Shown here: positions 17,949-26,173 of the stretch, piece by piece
Layout: each line of letters begins with the position of its first letter
Numbering within the stretch: the stretch's first letter is position 1
Source: Cypionkella psychrotolerans
GTDB lineage: Bacteria > Pseudomonadota > Alphaproteobacteria > Rhodobacterales > Rhodobacteraceae
Direction of reading: 5' to 3'
DNA length: 64,000 bases
NCBI RefSeq assembly: GCF_001294535.1
Contig: NZ_LGIC01000086.1
Coordinates: 413,259 to 477,258 of the forward strand
Program-made: the position numbers and the translations under genes
The notes under the pieces: generated by a model
Databases searched by the model: none
Told to the model about the DNA's origin: nothing
Seen by the model: the letters and a program-made list of their open reading frames with translations, nothing else

Positions 17949-18964
17949 GCTTTGGCTCCTTTCTTCTTCGGCGCATAGGACAGCGCCATTTTGCGGAAGG
18001 TGTTGTTCATCAGCACCGCCAGCAACAGCAGCACGCCGATGATCAGGCTGGCCCAGTTGGCGTCAAATCCGGTGTAATAGATGCCTTGGCTGACCACGGC
18101 GAAGGTCAGCGTTCCAAGGATGATCCCCACCACCGAGCCATATCCTCCGGTCAGCAGCACGCCGCCGACCACAACCGAAATGATCGCGTTGAAGATATAG
18201 GATTGCCCCGCAGACACTTGGGCCGAGTTATACAGAATGGCCTGGCTTACGCCAACAAAGGTGGCGCTGGCACCGCTGCACATGAACAGCAGGATTGTCA
18301 TCCAGTCGGTCGGGATACCTGCGTTGCGGGCGGACACCTTGTCACCGCCCATGGCGAAGATCCAGTTGCCAAAGCGGGTGAAGTGCAACAGGAAACCCCA
18401 AAGCAGCGCCGCCGCAATCCACCACAGGATGGTGACTTGGAACACGCCACCAATGAAGCGGCCCAATAGCCATTTCGCCTCGGGCCCGGCCTTTAATGCG
18501 ACCGAGGTGGTGCCAGTGACCAGAACCGACAGCCCGAGCGTTAGCCCCGCCACCGCAAACAGCGTGCCAAGCGTGACGATAAAGCTGGGAACGGCGGTGC
18601 GCACCACCAAAAGGCCGTTGATCAGACCGACAAATGCCCCGAGTGCCAAGGCGGCGCCAATGCCCAGCAGCATCGGCATATGGAAATGCCCCGAAATGAT
18701 CGCCACCATCATCGACCCTGCGGGCACCAAGGAACCGATGGAAATATCCAACTCGCCTGCAATCATCAAAAGGCCGATGGGGATAGCGATGATGCCCAGC
18801 GCCGCGGCCACATTCAGCCAAGACGCAGCCCCACCGATTGAGGCAAAGTTGCTGCCGCCAAAGAAGGTGAAAAAGCCGAACACGGCAGCGAGTCCCAGAA
18901 AAGAGCCTGTCTCGGGACGGCGCAACAAGGCACCGATGGAAAACGAGGTGGGGGTATTGGTCAT
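17945..18964 (-). CDS. Sugar ABC transporter, permease (FrcC/RbsC-like)
   Basis: A 339-residue inner-membrane permease with about ten hydrophobic segments. The CUT2 permease hallmarks are visible: GELDISIGSLVPAGSMMVAI, the glycine-rich VGLINGLLVVRTAVPSFIVTLGTL, and the C-terminal VGGVLLTGGYGSVVGIILGTL. It forms the channel with the overlapping ATPase. A strong hairpin lies between it and the upstream binding-protein gene, the usual place for mRNA processing that favours the binding protein. Confidence 0.93.
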   Translation of the reverse strand: MTNTPTSFSIGALLRRPETGSFLGLAAVFGFFTFFGGSNFASIGGAASWLNVAAALGIIAIPIGLLMIAGELDISIGSLVPAGSMMVAIISGHFHMPMLLGIGAALALGAFVGLINGLLVVRTAVPSFIVTLGTLFAVAGLTLGLSVLVTGTTSVALKAGPEAKWLLGRFIGGVFQVTILWWIAAALLWGFLLHFTRFGNWIFAMGGDKVSARNAGIPTDWMTILLFMCSGASATFVGVSQAILYNSAQVSAGQSYIFNAIISVVVGGVLLTGGYGSVVGIILGTLTFAVVSQGIYYTGFDANWASLIIGVLLLLAVLMNNTFRKMALSYAPKKKGAKA

Positions 18965-19042
18965 GTACGGGTTCCCGTCGATGCAGATCCGAGGCTTTAC
19001 CGCGCAGCGTCGCGGGTGGGTCAGATCATGGCGCTTGAAATG

Positions 19043-19073
19043 TCCGGCCCCGCCGCAATCTTGCGGGGCCGGA
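19043..19073 (-). other. Hairpin between binding-protein and permease genes
   Basis: A perfect 11-bp stem, TCCGGCCCCGC (19043-19053) with GCGGGGCCGGA (19063-19073), and a 9-base loop. No U-tract follows on the minus strand, and the next operon gene starts 79 bases on. This position is typical of a stem-loop that protects the binding-protein message and lowers downstream expression. Confidence 0.65.
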
Positions 19074-19087
19074 TGGCGGGTGAAAGC

Positions 19088-20068
19088 TTAGCGGAACCCA
19101 GCCGCAGCACCAGCGATGGTGGCGTCAACATTGGCGCTATCGACAATGCCCGGCCCGGTCAGCACCGGAGCGGTGGCAATCGCGGTGCCAAAGCTGACAT
19201 AGGCATCCGCCATCGACACCGCCAGAAAGCCTTGCAGCCACGGCTGTTGATCGACCGCAAACAGTTGCGTGCCCGCCTTGATACGGTCCAGCCCCGCGCC
19301 GTCCATATCGAAGGACGCGAGTTGCACCTTTGCCGTCAGGGCTGCCTGCTCGATCCCCGTGGCCGCAGAATTGGCATCCGCTGCCGAAATGGTGGCCACG
19401 CCGTTGATGGTGGAGTCTTTCATCAGGGTCGCCTTGATCGCTTCGGCCACAGCTGTCGGATCGCCAAAGCTGGAGGCTGGCAGCGGCAGTTGGGTGGAAA
19501 CACCACCCTCCTTGGCGATGCCGTCCGCCACGCCCTTGCAGCGGTCTTCAAGGTTCTGCGCACCCGGAACAGTGTTGACACAGATCACGTTTTTGAAGCC
19601 ATGGCTGCCGAAATAGGCCCCCGCTGCCAAACCTGCCGGATATTCTTCGTTGCCGATGTAATTGATCGCGCCCAACTCTTTGGCTTTATCCGCGCCACCC
19701 GAGTTATACAGCATCACCGGGATTCCGGCATCCATGGCAGCCTTGATCGCCTCGTCCTCCGCATCGGGCACCCAGTTTGGCACCGCAATCACCGAAGCGC
19801 CCTGCGAAATCGCGGTGCGCACCAGATTTGCCGCGTCGCCGCCGATGTTGTCATAGTTTTGCAGCATCAGATAATTGACCGTGCCACCATGGGCCGCCAC
19901 CACCAATGTGGCATCATCAATGCCCTTTTTCACCTTGGCAAAAAACGGGTCGTCCGCCTTGCCACCGACCACCGCAATGCTGACGCCTTCGGCCAGTGCA
20001 GCTTGCGCGCCAAAGGCCAGAACCGTCGCCATCAGAGCGGTCTTCATGTTCAGTTTCGGAAATTTCAT
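19088..20068 (-). CDS. Sugar ABC transporter, periplasmic substrate-binding protein
   Basis: A 326-residue binding protein of the Peripla_BP_4 (ribose/fructose-binding) type. A signal peptide (MKTALMATVLAFGAQAALA, cleavage near residue 26) precedes the mature domain, which opens VSIAVVGGKADDPFFAKVKKG. Two Rossmann-like lobes follow, with the hinge-proximal SFDMDGAGLDRIKAG and VDQQPWLQGFLAV typical of this group. It captures sugar in the periplasm and delivers it to the permease. It is the first gene of the three-gene transporter and has GGAGAT upstream of the ATG. The membrane hydroxylase gene lies 109 bases upstream on the same strand and may be co-transcribed. Confidence 0.92.
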   Translation of the reverse strand: MKFPKLNMKTALMATVLAFGAQAALAEGVSIAVVGGKADDPFFAKVKKGIDDATLVVAAHGGTVNYLMLQNYDNIGGDAANLVRTAISQGASVIAVPNWVPDAEDEAIKAAMDAGIPVMLYNSGGADKAKELGAINYIGNEEYPAGLAAGAYFGSHGFKNVICVNTVPGAQNLEDRCKGVADGIAKEGGVSTQLPLPASSFGDPTAVAEAIKATLMKDSTINGVATISAADANSAATGIEQAALTAKVQLASFDMDGAGLDRIKAGTQLFAVDQQPWLQGFLAVSMADAYVSFGTAIATAPVLTGPGIVDSANVDATIAGAAAGFR

Positions 20069-20177
20069 GGTCGCATCTCCTCCGAGTTGCCGCCGTTGTG
20101 GGCGGATATTGGGTGTTATGGGTCGTAGGGCGCTGGGGGATCTCTCCTCCTCCCGCAGTGCCTTTCGGTGATCGACT

Positions 20178-21206
20178 TTAGCTGCCCGTCGTCGAATTGG
20201 TGTTGTTCACCTTCGCGTTGGCTTTGGCGCGGGTGCGTTGGAACCGCACTTCCATCCGAGCTTCACCATCAGCCGAGCCGTCATGCCATGTGCCGAACCA
20301 TTGGTCGAAGGGCACCATGCCGTCAGAGTAATTCACCTCAAAATACTTATGGTGCAGATAGTGGGCATAAGCGTGGCTATCCATTGCGGCCTCGCCCGCC
20401 TCGATCTTGTCAAAGCCGATGTGGCCGACCACAGCACCCGTACCAGTGACTTGCAGATGATAGAGCATCAACAGCGGGTGCGACGGCAGCACCAGATGGA
20501 TCAGAATATCCGACCAATACAGCAGGTGTTCGACCGGATGCATCGACAGGCTGGACCACGGCGAGGGGTTGACCGAGTTGTGGTGGACCGAATGCACCCA
20601 TTTATACAGGAACGGCGTGTGGATCAGCCGATGGATGCAGAAGAAGTGCGCCTCGTGAAACAGCGGGATGATGGCCAGCAGGGCGATCAGCGCCCAGGGA
20701 TGGGCCTCAAACGTGGTCCAAGGGCCAAAGCCATGCGCCCAAGCATAGAGCATCCCGACTTCATAGGCAGTCCAGATTGGCACGCCGGTGCCAAAGCTGC
20801 GCAGGATGTTGTCGATGTTCTGGCTTTTGAACATGAACACATCCGATTTCTTATCTGCCGGGAACAGCCCGTTGAATTTGAAGCGGTTGCCCTGCGCGCG
20901 ACGGATATAAAGCCGCAGCTCCAACGCACCGTAGAACAGGAACACTAGGGCAGCATTGCGCAGCAGAATAAACACGATCCAAGTCCAGTGCAGGGTTTGC
21001 AGCGTTTCCTTGGAGGGCGTTAGATAGAACCAGATCACTGCGGCAAAACCCATGAACAGCGCGTTCCAAGGCAAGATGTAATGCGGCAGCCAAGCGAGCA
21101 ATTTCAACGGTTTCGGCGGCCAGACGATGATTGGGGCCACTTGCAACGGTTTACTGGGTGAAAAATCCCCACGCTTGTTGCGCTTGCCAAATTTCAGATC
21201 CTCCAT
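20178..21206 (-). CDS. Sterol desaturase / fatty-acid hydroxylase superfamily membrane protein
   Basis: A di-iron membrane oxygenase of about 342 residues. It has several hydrophobic helices and the full histidine set of the superfamily: HEAHFFCIHRLIH, HSVHHNS, a further His-rich HPVEHLL, and HAYAHYLHH. The family hydroxylates or desaturates sterols, carotenoids, sphingoid or fatty chains; the substrate here is unknown. The start used is the ATG at 21206 (MEDLKFGKR); a GTG at 21260 would add 18 residues. It stands between a LacI regulator and a sugar-binding-protein gene, an unusual partner for a sugar transporter, so its link to that system is only positional. Confidence 0.88.
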   Translation of the reverse strand: MEDLKFGKRNKRGDFSPSKPLQVAPIIVWPPKPLKLLAWLPHYILPWNALFMGFAAVIWFYLTPSKETLQTLHWTWIVFILLRNAALVFLFYGALELRLYIRRAQGNRFKFNGLFPADKKSDVFMFKSQNIDNILRSFGTGVPIWTAYEVGMLYAWAHGFGPWTTFEAHPWALIALLAIIPLFHEAHFFCIHRLIHTPFLYKWVHSVHHNSVNPSPWSSLSMHPVEHLLYWSDILIHLVLPSHPLLMLYHLQVTGTGAVVGHIGFDKIEAGEAAMDSHAYAHYLHHKYFEVNYSDGMVPFDQWFGTWHDGSADGEARMEVRFQRTRAKANAKVNNTNSTTGS

Positions 21207-21278
21207 CCATCCCCCCGACCGTCTCAAACCGTGCTTTGGTGCCTGTCTCGCATCCGGCACTCGGCTACATTGCTGCGG

Positions 21279-21300
21279 GCAGTTCTAGAACCGCTTGACA
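21279..21300. promoter_or_regulatory. Palindrome and -35-like element between lacI-type gene and hydroxylase gene
   Basis: GTTCTAGAAC (21282-21291) is a perfect 10-bp palindrome extended by GC on the left and GC on the right with one mismatch (21279-21294). It has the size and central symmetry of LacI-family operators. TTGACA (21295-21300) follows directly and could be the -35 element of the lacI-type gene. The site lies in the only divergent promoter region of this cluster. Confidence 0.55.
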
Positions 21301-21381
21301 TATTGTCGCAGTGGATAGTTGATTGAAACCCATCAGGCTTGCTGTGCTTCTGTGGTCTGCAATCGCTAAATTGTTGGAATT

Positions 21382-22428
21382 ATGTCCGAAAATAACCGAC
21401 CCCCTCGCATCACTTTGGCCGATGTAGCCCAGCTTGCCGGGGTTGGCAGCGCCACTGTGGACCGTGTGATCAACGAGCGTGGCAATGTCTCGGATGAGGT
21501 GCGCCAACAGGTTTTGCAGGCGGCGCGCAGCTTGGGGCTTAGGCGGATGCTGCCGGTCAGCCATCACCGCATGGTGCGGATCAACGTCATTCTCGCCCGC
21601 CCCGAACTGCCGCTGATCCGCCGCATGGGGGTGGAGTTTCGCCGTCTGTCAGACCGCATGGATCATTCGGTTGCAATCCATCGCACTACGCTTGAGAACG
21701 AAGCCCCGGCGACGATTGCGCGGGCGCTGTTGTGCAGCCCCTGCGATGCGGCGATTGTTTATGCCCAAGATCACCCGCAGATCCACGCGGCCATCGCTGA
21801 ACTGGCCGCGCGCGGCAAACCCGTGGTGACGATGATTTCAGACCTGCCGGGGTCAGCGCGTCTGGCCTATGCCGGGACTGACCACGCTAAGGCGGGGCGT
21901 TCGGCAGGATATTTCCTGTCACGCATGACCACACCCGGCCCTGTGGTAGTGCTGTGCAACCATCTGGGATTTCAGTCGCATGCCGAGCGCGTGCGCGGGC
22001 TGACGGCGTATCTGGTCGCCCATGCGGCGGAGTTTCCCATTGTTGAGATTGTTGAGGGCGGCGATGATATGGTGCGGTCCGAGGCCCGGCTGAAAGACGC
22101 TTTACGCCGCCATCCCGAAGCTGTGGCGATCTACAATGTGGGGGCTGCCAATCGCGGTGTGGTGGGCGCAATCCGCGCAGGGATTGCCCTTAGGCCGCCG
22201 GTGTTCATCGGGCACGAGTTGACCGCTTTCACCTATCAAAGCCTGCGCGACGGGCTGATGACCCTGACCATCGACCAAAGCCCGGAATTGCAGGCGCAAT
22301 TCGCCATTGACGTGCTGCTGAACCACTTCGCTTTTGCCGAGGCCACCCATATCGCGCCGCCCTATGCCTCGACCGTGCCAATCGTGCTGTACGGGCCAGA
22401 AAACCTGCCCGACAAGGCACCGGACTAG
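21382..22428 (+). CDS. LacI-family transcriptional regulator
   Basis: A 348-residue regulator. The HTH at residues 8-55 reads ITLADVAQLAGVGSATVDRVINERGNVSDEVRQQV, the standard LacI head, with a hinge helix just after. A periplasmic-binding-like effector domain follows, including AYAGTDHAKAGRSAGYFL. The residues between hinge and effector domain are somewhat Arg-rich. It is divergent from the hydroxylase/sugar-transporter genes and meets the creatininase gene tail to tail with one base between stop codons. It most likely controls the sugar transporter in response to a sugar or derivative. Confidence 0.9.
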   Translation: MSENNRPPRITLADVAQLAGVGSATVDRVINERGNVSDEVRQQVLQAARSLGLRRMLPVSHHRMVRINVILARPELPLIRRMGVEFRRLSDRMDHSVAIHRTTLENEAPATIARALLCSPCDAAIVYAQDHPQIHAAIAELAARGKPVVTMISDLPGSARLAYAGTDHAKAGRSAGYFLSRMTTPGPVVVLCNHLGFQSHAERVRGLTAYLVAHAAEFPIVEIVEGGDDMVRSEARLKDALRRHPEAVAIYNVGAANRGVVGAIRAGIALRPPVFIGHELTAFTYQSLRDGLMTLTIDQSPELQAQFAIDVLLNHFAFAEATHIAPPYASTVPIVLYGPENLPDKAPD

Positions 22429-22429
22429 C

Positions 22430-23137
22430 CTAGATTGTGCCTGCACACGCGGCCAACCATGTGGCCATCGCACGGCGCAAATTGGCTGCGTCTTCGGGTG
22501 CATAGTCGCGCGGATCAGCGCCAAAAATGCCATGTAGGCTATGGGTGGGTGCATGGCGCTGCGGGCCGAATGGATCTTCGCCTGCCTCATCAGGCTGCGG
22601 GGGGGACAGCATTGTGATGTCCACGGCCTTCGGATGAAACGCCGCCAGCAGTGTGGTTTCAAACCGCCCCGCGTGATCGGGCGGCAGCGGCGCATCTGCA
22701 TTGCCGTTGACGCCCAACGCCAAGGCTTGCAATGGCCCCTTCTGCGCGTTCCAGTCGGCGGCAAGCTGCGCAATCATCGCCAATTGCTCATCGGCGAAAT
22801 GGCCGGTGAACAGCACCACTTGCCGCACACCAAAGGTCTGCAATCGATTCAGGGTCTGCTCTAGGATGCCGAATATCTCGGTCTGTACTGGCATCATCAC
22901 CGTCCAGGGATAACCGCCATGACCGCCGCCCGTGCCCCACCACAGCGGCGGATAGACCAGCCCGCCCGCGATCTCTGCCGCGTCCAGACAAAGGCCGTGC
23001 GCCTGCAAGCCATCCAGACCCACGGGCAAATGCTGGCTGTGGTATTCAATCGTTCCGAGCGGCAGCCAAACCCGTGGGCAACGGGCGATTTCCGCGGCAA
23101 TCTGGCCAGGTCGCAGCAGTTCTAATTGGCGGGTCAT
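22430..23137 (-). CDS. Creatininase-family amidohydrolase
   Basis: About 235 residues. The metal-binding pattern of the creatininase fold is present: Glu, His, Asp and His in GTIEYHSQHLPVGLDGLQAHG, and a further His in TGHFADEQ, with a Glu in GRFETTLLAAF. Members cleave cyclic amides or act in cofactor and sugar-derivative pathways, so the true substrate is unknown. The ATG at 23137 is preferred because AGG lies 6 bases upstream; another ATG two codons earlier is possible. It follows the aldo/keto reductase by 26 bases on the same strand, so the two form an operon. Confidence 0.82.
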   Translation of the reverse strand: MTRQLELLRPGQIAAEIARCPRVWLPLGTIEYHSQHLPVGLDGLQAHGLCLDAAEIAGGLVYPPLWWGTGGGHGGYPWTVMMPVQTEIFGILEQTLNRLQTFGVRQVVLFTGHFADEQLAMIAQLAADWNAQKGPLQALALGVNGNADAPLPPDHAGRFETTLLAAFHPKAVDITMLSPPQPDEAGEDPFGPQRHAPTHSLHGIFGADPRDYAPEDAANLRRAMATWLAACAGTI

Positions 23138-23163
23138 GGCCATCCTATCGGTCGAAGCTGTGG

Positions 23164-24135
23164 CTACTGGTAGAAATTGCGCGGCCAGACATGTGCGGCA
23201 AGTGCGGCTTTCAACTCGGCCGGGAAAGGCGCGCCGTCACTGTAGATCACATTCATATCCACCTGCTCTGGGTTCAACATGCCCGGGATCACGCAAGACA
23301 GCTCGGGGCAAGACAACACATAGCGCATCGCCGCCTCGGCCAAAGTCGGATAATATGGCGCGCAGAGCGTCTTCAAAGCACGCACACGCGCCAGCGTTTC
23401 GGCAAGCCGATCCCCCCGGAACAACTGCGCAGGAACCGAGCCTGCGGCAAAGCTGGCATAGGTGTTCTCGTCCCAATGCCCCACCAGAGACCCCGAGTCC
23501 AATGGCACCCGTGCGATAAAGCCTTGGCTTCCCGCACCCGCTTGAAACAAGTCCCCCGCCGGGCGTTGCTCGAACAGGTTCAGCACAACTTGCTGACTGG
23601 CCACCAGACCCAACCGCGCCAGATCAACGCCATCGGCCGGGCGATAATCGCGGATCGAGACGCCGATCTGGTCGATCTTTCCCTCGATGCGCAAGGCGTT
23701 CAGGGTCTCAAGCCAATCAAGTTCATAAAGCCCCGACCCCATCCAAGAGTGCAGTTGAAACAGGTCAATCCGCTCCAGTTGCAACCGACGCAGGGCGTCA
23801 TCGACCATACGGCGCAGATACCACGCCGGATAGCGCCCGCGCATCTGCGGAGCCTCGTCATCGGGTGCGGGCCATTCCACCGGCTGCGCCTTGGTGGCGA
23901 CGTAAATTTTACGACCAGACCAGGTGCGCAAGGCACGTCCGATCACCTCCTCGGCATGGCCGTTGCCATAGATATAGGCGGTATCCACGAAATTGACCCC
24001 GCGATCAAAGGCGTGCTGCAAGGTTCGGATCGAGGTGTCATCATCCACCGCGCCCCAATCGCCGCCCAGTTGCCATGCGCCAACGGCGATCTCACTGACC
24101 TGCCACCCGGTGCGGCCAAAGTATCGATATTGCAT
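23164..24135 (-). CDS. Aldo/keto reductase
   Basis: A 323-residue NADPH-dependent oxidoreductase of the AKR fold. It begins MQYRYFGRTGWQVSEIAVGAW, and shows FVDTAYIYGNGHAEEVIGRAL with the catalytic Asp and Tyr, the Lys in VATKAQP, and a His in QLHSW. It would reduce a sugar aldehyde/ketone or oxidise a sugar, consistent with a neighbouring sugar transporter. The ATG at 24135 has GGAGG 7 bases upstream; a TTG one codon earlier is less likely. It is the first gene of the AKR-creatininase operon. Confidence 0.9.
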   Translation of the reverse strand: MQYRYFGRTGWQVSEIAVGAWQLGGDWGAVDDDTSIRTLQHAFDRGVNFVDTAYIYGNGHAEEVIGRALRTWSGRKIYVATKAQPVEWPAPDDEAPQMRGRYPAWYLRRMVDDALRRLQLERIDLFQLHSWMGSGLYELDWLETLNALRIEGKIDQIGVSIRDYRPADGVDLARLGLVASQQVVLNLFEQRPAGDLFQAGAGSQGFIARVPLDSGSLVGHWDENTYASFAAGSVPAQLFRGDRLAETLARVRALKTLCAPYYPTLAEAAMRYVLSCPELSCVIPGMLNPEQVDMNVIYSDGAPFPAELKAALAAHVWPRNFYQ

Positions 24136-24153
24136 CAAACCCCTCCCCTTCGC

Positions 24154-24171
24154 GTGGCCAAGTTAGGCCAC
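24154..24171. promoter_or_regulatory. Inverted repeat upstream of the aldo/keto reductase gene
   Basis: GTGGCC (24154-24159) and GGCCAC (24166-24171) are separated by six bases, AAGTTA. The repeat lies 18 bases before the reductase ATG, between it and the Shine-Dalgarno region or just upstream of it. It could be an operator for a repressor, but it differs from the palindrome in front of the lacI-type gene. Confidence 0.4.
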
Positions 24172-24288
24172 AACGTTGGGTTGGGAAGCGTGACGCTGAT
24201 CGTTTTCCATCCTGAGTGGCAATCGAAACCCCAAGCGGGCGTTCAGGCGTTTTGCGATGATCTGGGTTTTGACCGCTTGGCCCTGAGC

Positions 24289-24525
24289 CTAGTGGCGGCG
24301 CACCGAGTTTCCACCGTCGATGATTTTGTTGATCAGCGCCGCCACGGCCGCATGCGTTGCGGCGGATATATCGCCCGCAGACACATTTTCATGCGCAGCG
24401 GCGGCGTCTTTGATGACTCCGACAATTTCAATTTCAGGAAGAACTTTGCGATCGTTCAGCGCGAGCATCAGGGATTCGCAGATTGCAAGGGCGGCAAGTC
24501 CAGCAACGTCGGTGACAGCGGACAT
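24289..24525 (-). CDS. Small protein of unknown function
   Basis: A 78-residue protein with no signal peptide or membrane segment. It reads MSAVTDVAGLAALAICESLMLALNDRKVL at the start, then an acidic helix (IEIVGVIKDAAAAHEN) and an Ala-rich tail. It looks like a compact all-helical protein. I recall similar short proteins with the LAICESL segment in related alphaproteobacteria, but no function is known to me. It is alone on the minus strand, divergent from a Crp/Fnr regulator 178 bases away. ATG 24525 is taken over a TTG one codon before. Confidence 0.6.
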   Translation of the reverse strand: MSAVTDVAGLAALAICESLMLALNDRKVLPEIEIVGVIKDAAAAHENVSAGDISAATHAAVAALINKIIDGGNSVRRH

Positions 24526-24703
24526 CAAGTTTAACTTTCTGTAGGGAGTCTATGGGGCTATCACGCATTTGAGCAACCCCGTGGATATCTTTACGGTTAA
24601 ACCGAATAACGTGCTAATCTGCATCAGTATCAACGGCCCTGATATGCAGCACATAGCGCCGGGCTGGTCTCTGGCCCGCAGTCGCAACCCAAAGGGGTAA
24701 GGT

Positions 24704-25456
24704 ATGGCGGAACAAAGTACTGGACTGTCGATTTTGGACAGCCCCTTTGCCCGCAAGCTGACAGCGTTCGTTCGTTTATCGCAGGACGATTTGTCAGTTT
24801 TGTCAGATGTTTATCGTCGCAGGCGCAGCTTCGCGGCTGGTCGCGACATGATCCATCAGGGTCAAGTGGACCAGACCGCGTATATCGTCGCCTCGGGCTG
24901 GGCCTGTTCTTACAAGCTTTTACCGGGCGGCACGCGCCAGATTGTTGACTTCCAGATTCCGGGCGATTTCCTGGGGCTGCGGTCGGTTTTGTTCCGCACA
25001 GCTGATCACAATGTCGAACCGATCACCCGAGTTCACGCTTCAGAGGTCAAAGAGCAAGATTTGCTGGCGGCCTTCACCCAAACGCCGCGTTTGGCCACTG
25101 CCGTGCTTTGGGCGGCGTCGCGCGATGAGGCCATGGTGGTCGAGCATTTGGTAGGCTTGGGCCGACGCAATGCAAGCGAACGCATGGCGCATTTCCTGCT
25201 GGAATTGGGTGCGCGTTTGAAACTGGTGGGGCTTGCGGATCGCAAAGGTTTTAGCTGCCCGCTGTCACAATATCAGCTGGCGGATGCTCTGGGGCTCAGC
25301 GCGGTGCACGTCAACCGCGTGCTGCGCGAGTTGCGCGAAGAAGGCTTGCTGACCTTCCAAAAGGGTAAGGTCCAGTTTCAAAACTATGAGGCCTTGGTCG
25401 ACCTTTCAGGCTTTGACCGCGCTTATCTGGATCACGAAGGCCCGCTGCTGCGGTGA
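24704..25456 (+). CDS. Crp/Fnr-family transcriptional regulator
   Basis: A 250-residue regulator. The N-terminal beta-roll (about residues 25-130) includes RDMIHQGQVDQTAYIVASGWA and GDFLGLRSVLF, but lacks the RSA phosphate cassette of cAMP binders. The HTH reads CPLSQYQLADALGLSAVHVNRVLRELREEGL. Only two cysteines are present (near residues 70 and 185), so no FNR iron-sulfur cluster is expected. It belongs to the group of Crp/Fnr proteins with unknown effector common in alphaproteobacteria. AAAGGGGTAAGGT precedes the ATG. It appears monocistronic, and the following 378 bases are gene-free. Confidence 0.88.
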   Translation: MAEQSTGLSILDSPFARKLTAFVRLSQDDLSVLSDVYRRRRSFAAGRDMIHQGQVDQTAYIVASGWACSYKLLPGGTRQIVDFQIPGDFLGLRSVLFRTADHNVEPITRVHASEVKEQDLLAAFTQTPRLATAVLWAASRDEAMVVEHLVGLGRRNASERMAHFLLELGARLKLVGLADRKGFSCPLSQYQLADALGLSAVHVNRVLRELREEGLLTFQKGKVQFQNYEALVDLSGFDRAYLDHEGPLLR

Positions 25457-25540
25457 TCTTGGTGCTTTGGTAGCGCCTATAATGTGCCGTGAAACGCCAG
25501 AGCCAACGAGGAATCGGTCGATTTAGCCCCAGAGTTTCAC

Positions 25541-25583
25541 TGCAGTTTTCACCAAAACTGAACTGCACTTAGTCACAGTTCAG
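25541..25583. other. Overlapping, mutually exclusive inverted repeats in a gene-free stretch
   Basis: Three perfect pairings share bases: CAGTTTT (25543-25549) with AAAACTG (25554-25560); TGCAGTT (25541-25547) with AACTGCA (25561-25567); and CTGAACTG (25558-25565) with CAGTTCAG (25576-25583). They cannot all form at once. The rest of the 25457-25834 interval holds no supported gene; this is its only clear structure. It could be part of a small RNA, a 5' leader of the ORF at 25835, or a protein-binding dyad cluster. Confidence 0.5.
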
Positions 25584-25834
25584 GGCCAAATTTGCCACTC
25601 AAAATGGGCCGTAACACTGATCCATGTTGGCGTTTGCACAATTTTCACTGCGAGATCGGGGGGCTTACGCCTGCGGTTTCGCTTGAACAAAATCAGTTTC
25701 GTTTTTTGAAAATGCAAGCCACTGACTGATCGTAGTTAGTGCGGTGGCCCGCTCCCGAGGCCAAGTTGATTGCAATCCGCTGGTGCCGCTTGGCCCACGC
25801 CCACGCTGCGTTTTTCATGATGAGGAGCCCGACG

Positions 25835-26173
25835 ATGGCAAACGAAAATGCTGTTTTGCTTGCCCCGCATGTCGATTCTTGCGGCAGAGATAGCGACGTC
25901 ACACAATACGATATGCTGGTCGCTGAGATGATCTCTGTGCGGGACGATCTGGTCAAATTTTCCCAAAGCTTGCAATGTGTTGCAAACCCCTCGACGGACA
26001 GTTTGGACAATGACCTGCTGTTTGGCACAGCCAAGACCTCCAGACATTTGGGGCGCGAAGGCAAAGATGCACAAACATGCTTCACAGCTGCGACGGCGAG
26101 GAATCGTTACACTTCAGCTGTCACATTGGAGCTTGCTGCTGAAATGAGCAATTTGCTTGGGGCTTTGGGATGA
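25835..26173 (+). CDS. Hypothetical protein, 112 residues
   Basis: A possible small cytoplasmic protein. The ATG at 25835 has GAGGAG (25821-25826) 8 bases upstream. The sequence (MANENAVLLAPHVDSCGRDSDVTQ, then a helical YDMLVAEMISVRDDLVKFSQSL) is acidic at the start and helical in the middle. No signal peptide, membrane segment or known domain is seen. The base composition is less GC-rich than flanking genes. The antisense frame is also open, which lowers confidence that this is a true gene. Confidence 0.4.
   Translation: MANENAVLLAPHVDSCGRDSDVTQYDMLVAEMISVRDDLVKFSQSLQCVANPSTDSLDNDLLFGTAKTSRHLGREGKDAQTCFTAATARNRYTSAVTLELAAEMSNLLGALG

Noticed and set aside
23074..24534. A 486-codon plus-strand frame across the creatininase, aldo/keto reductase and small-ORF genes
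   Set aside because: It is antisense to two recognised enzymes and spans their intergenic gaps, with no ribosome site and no known domain.
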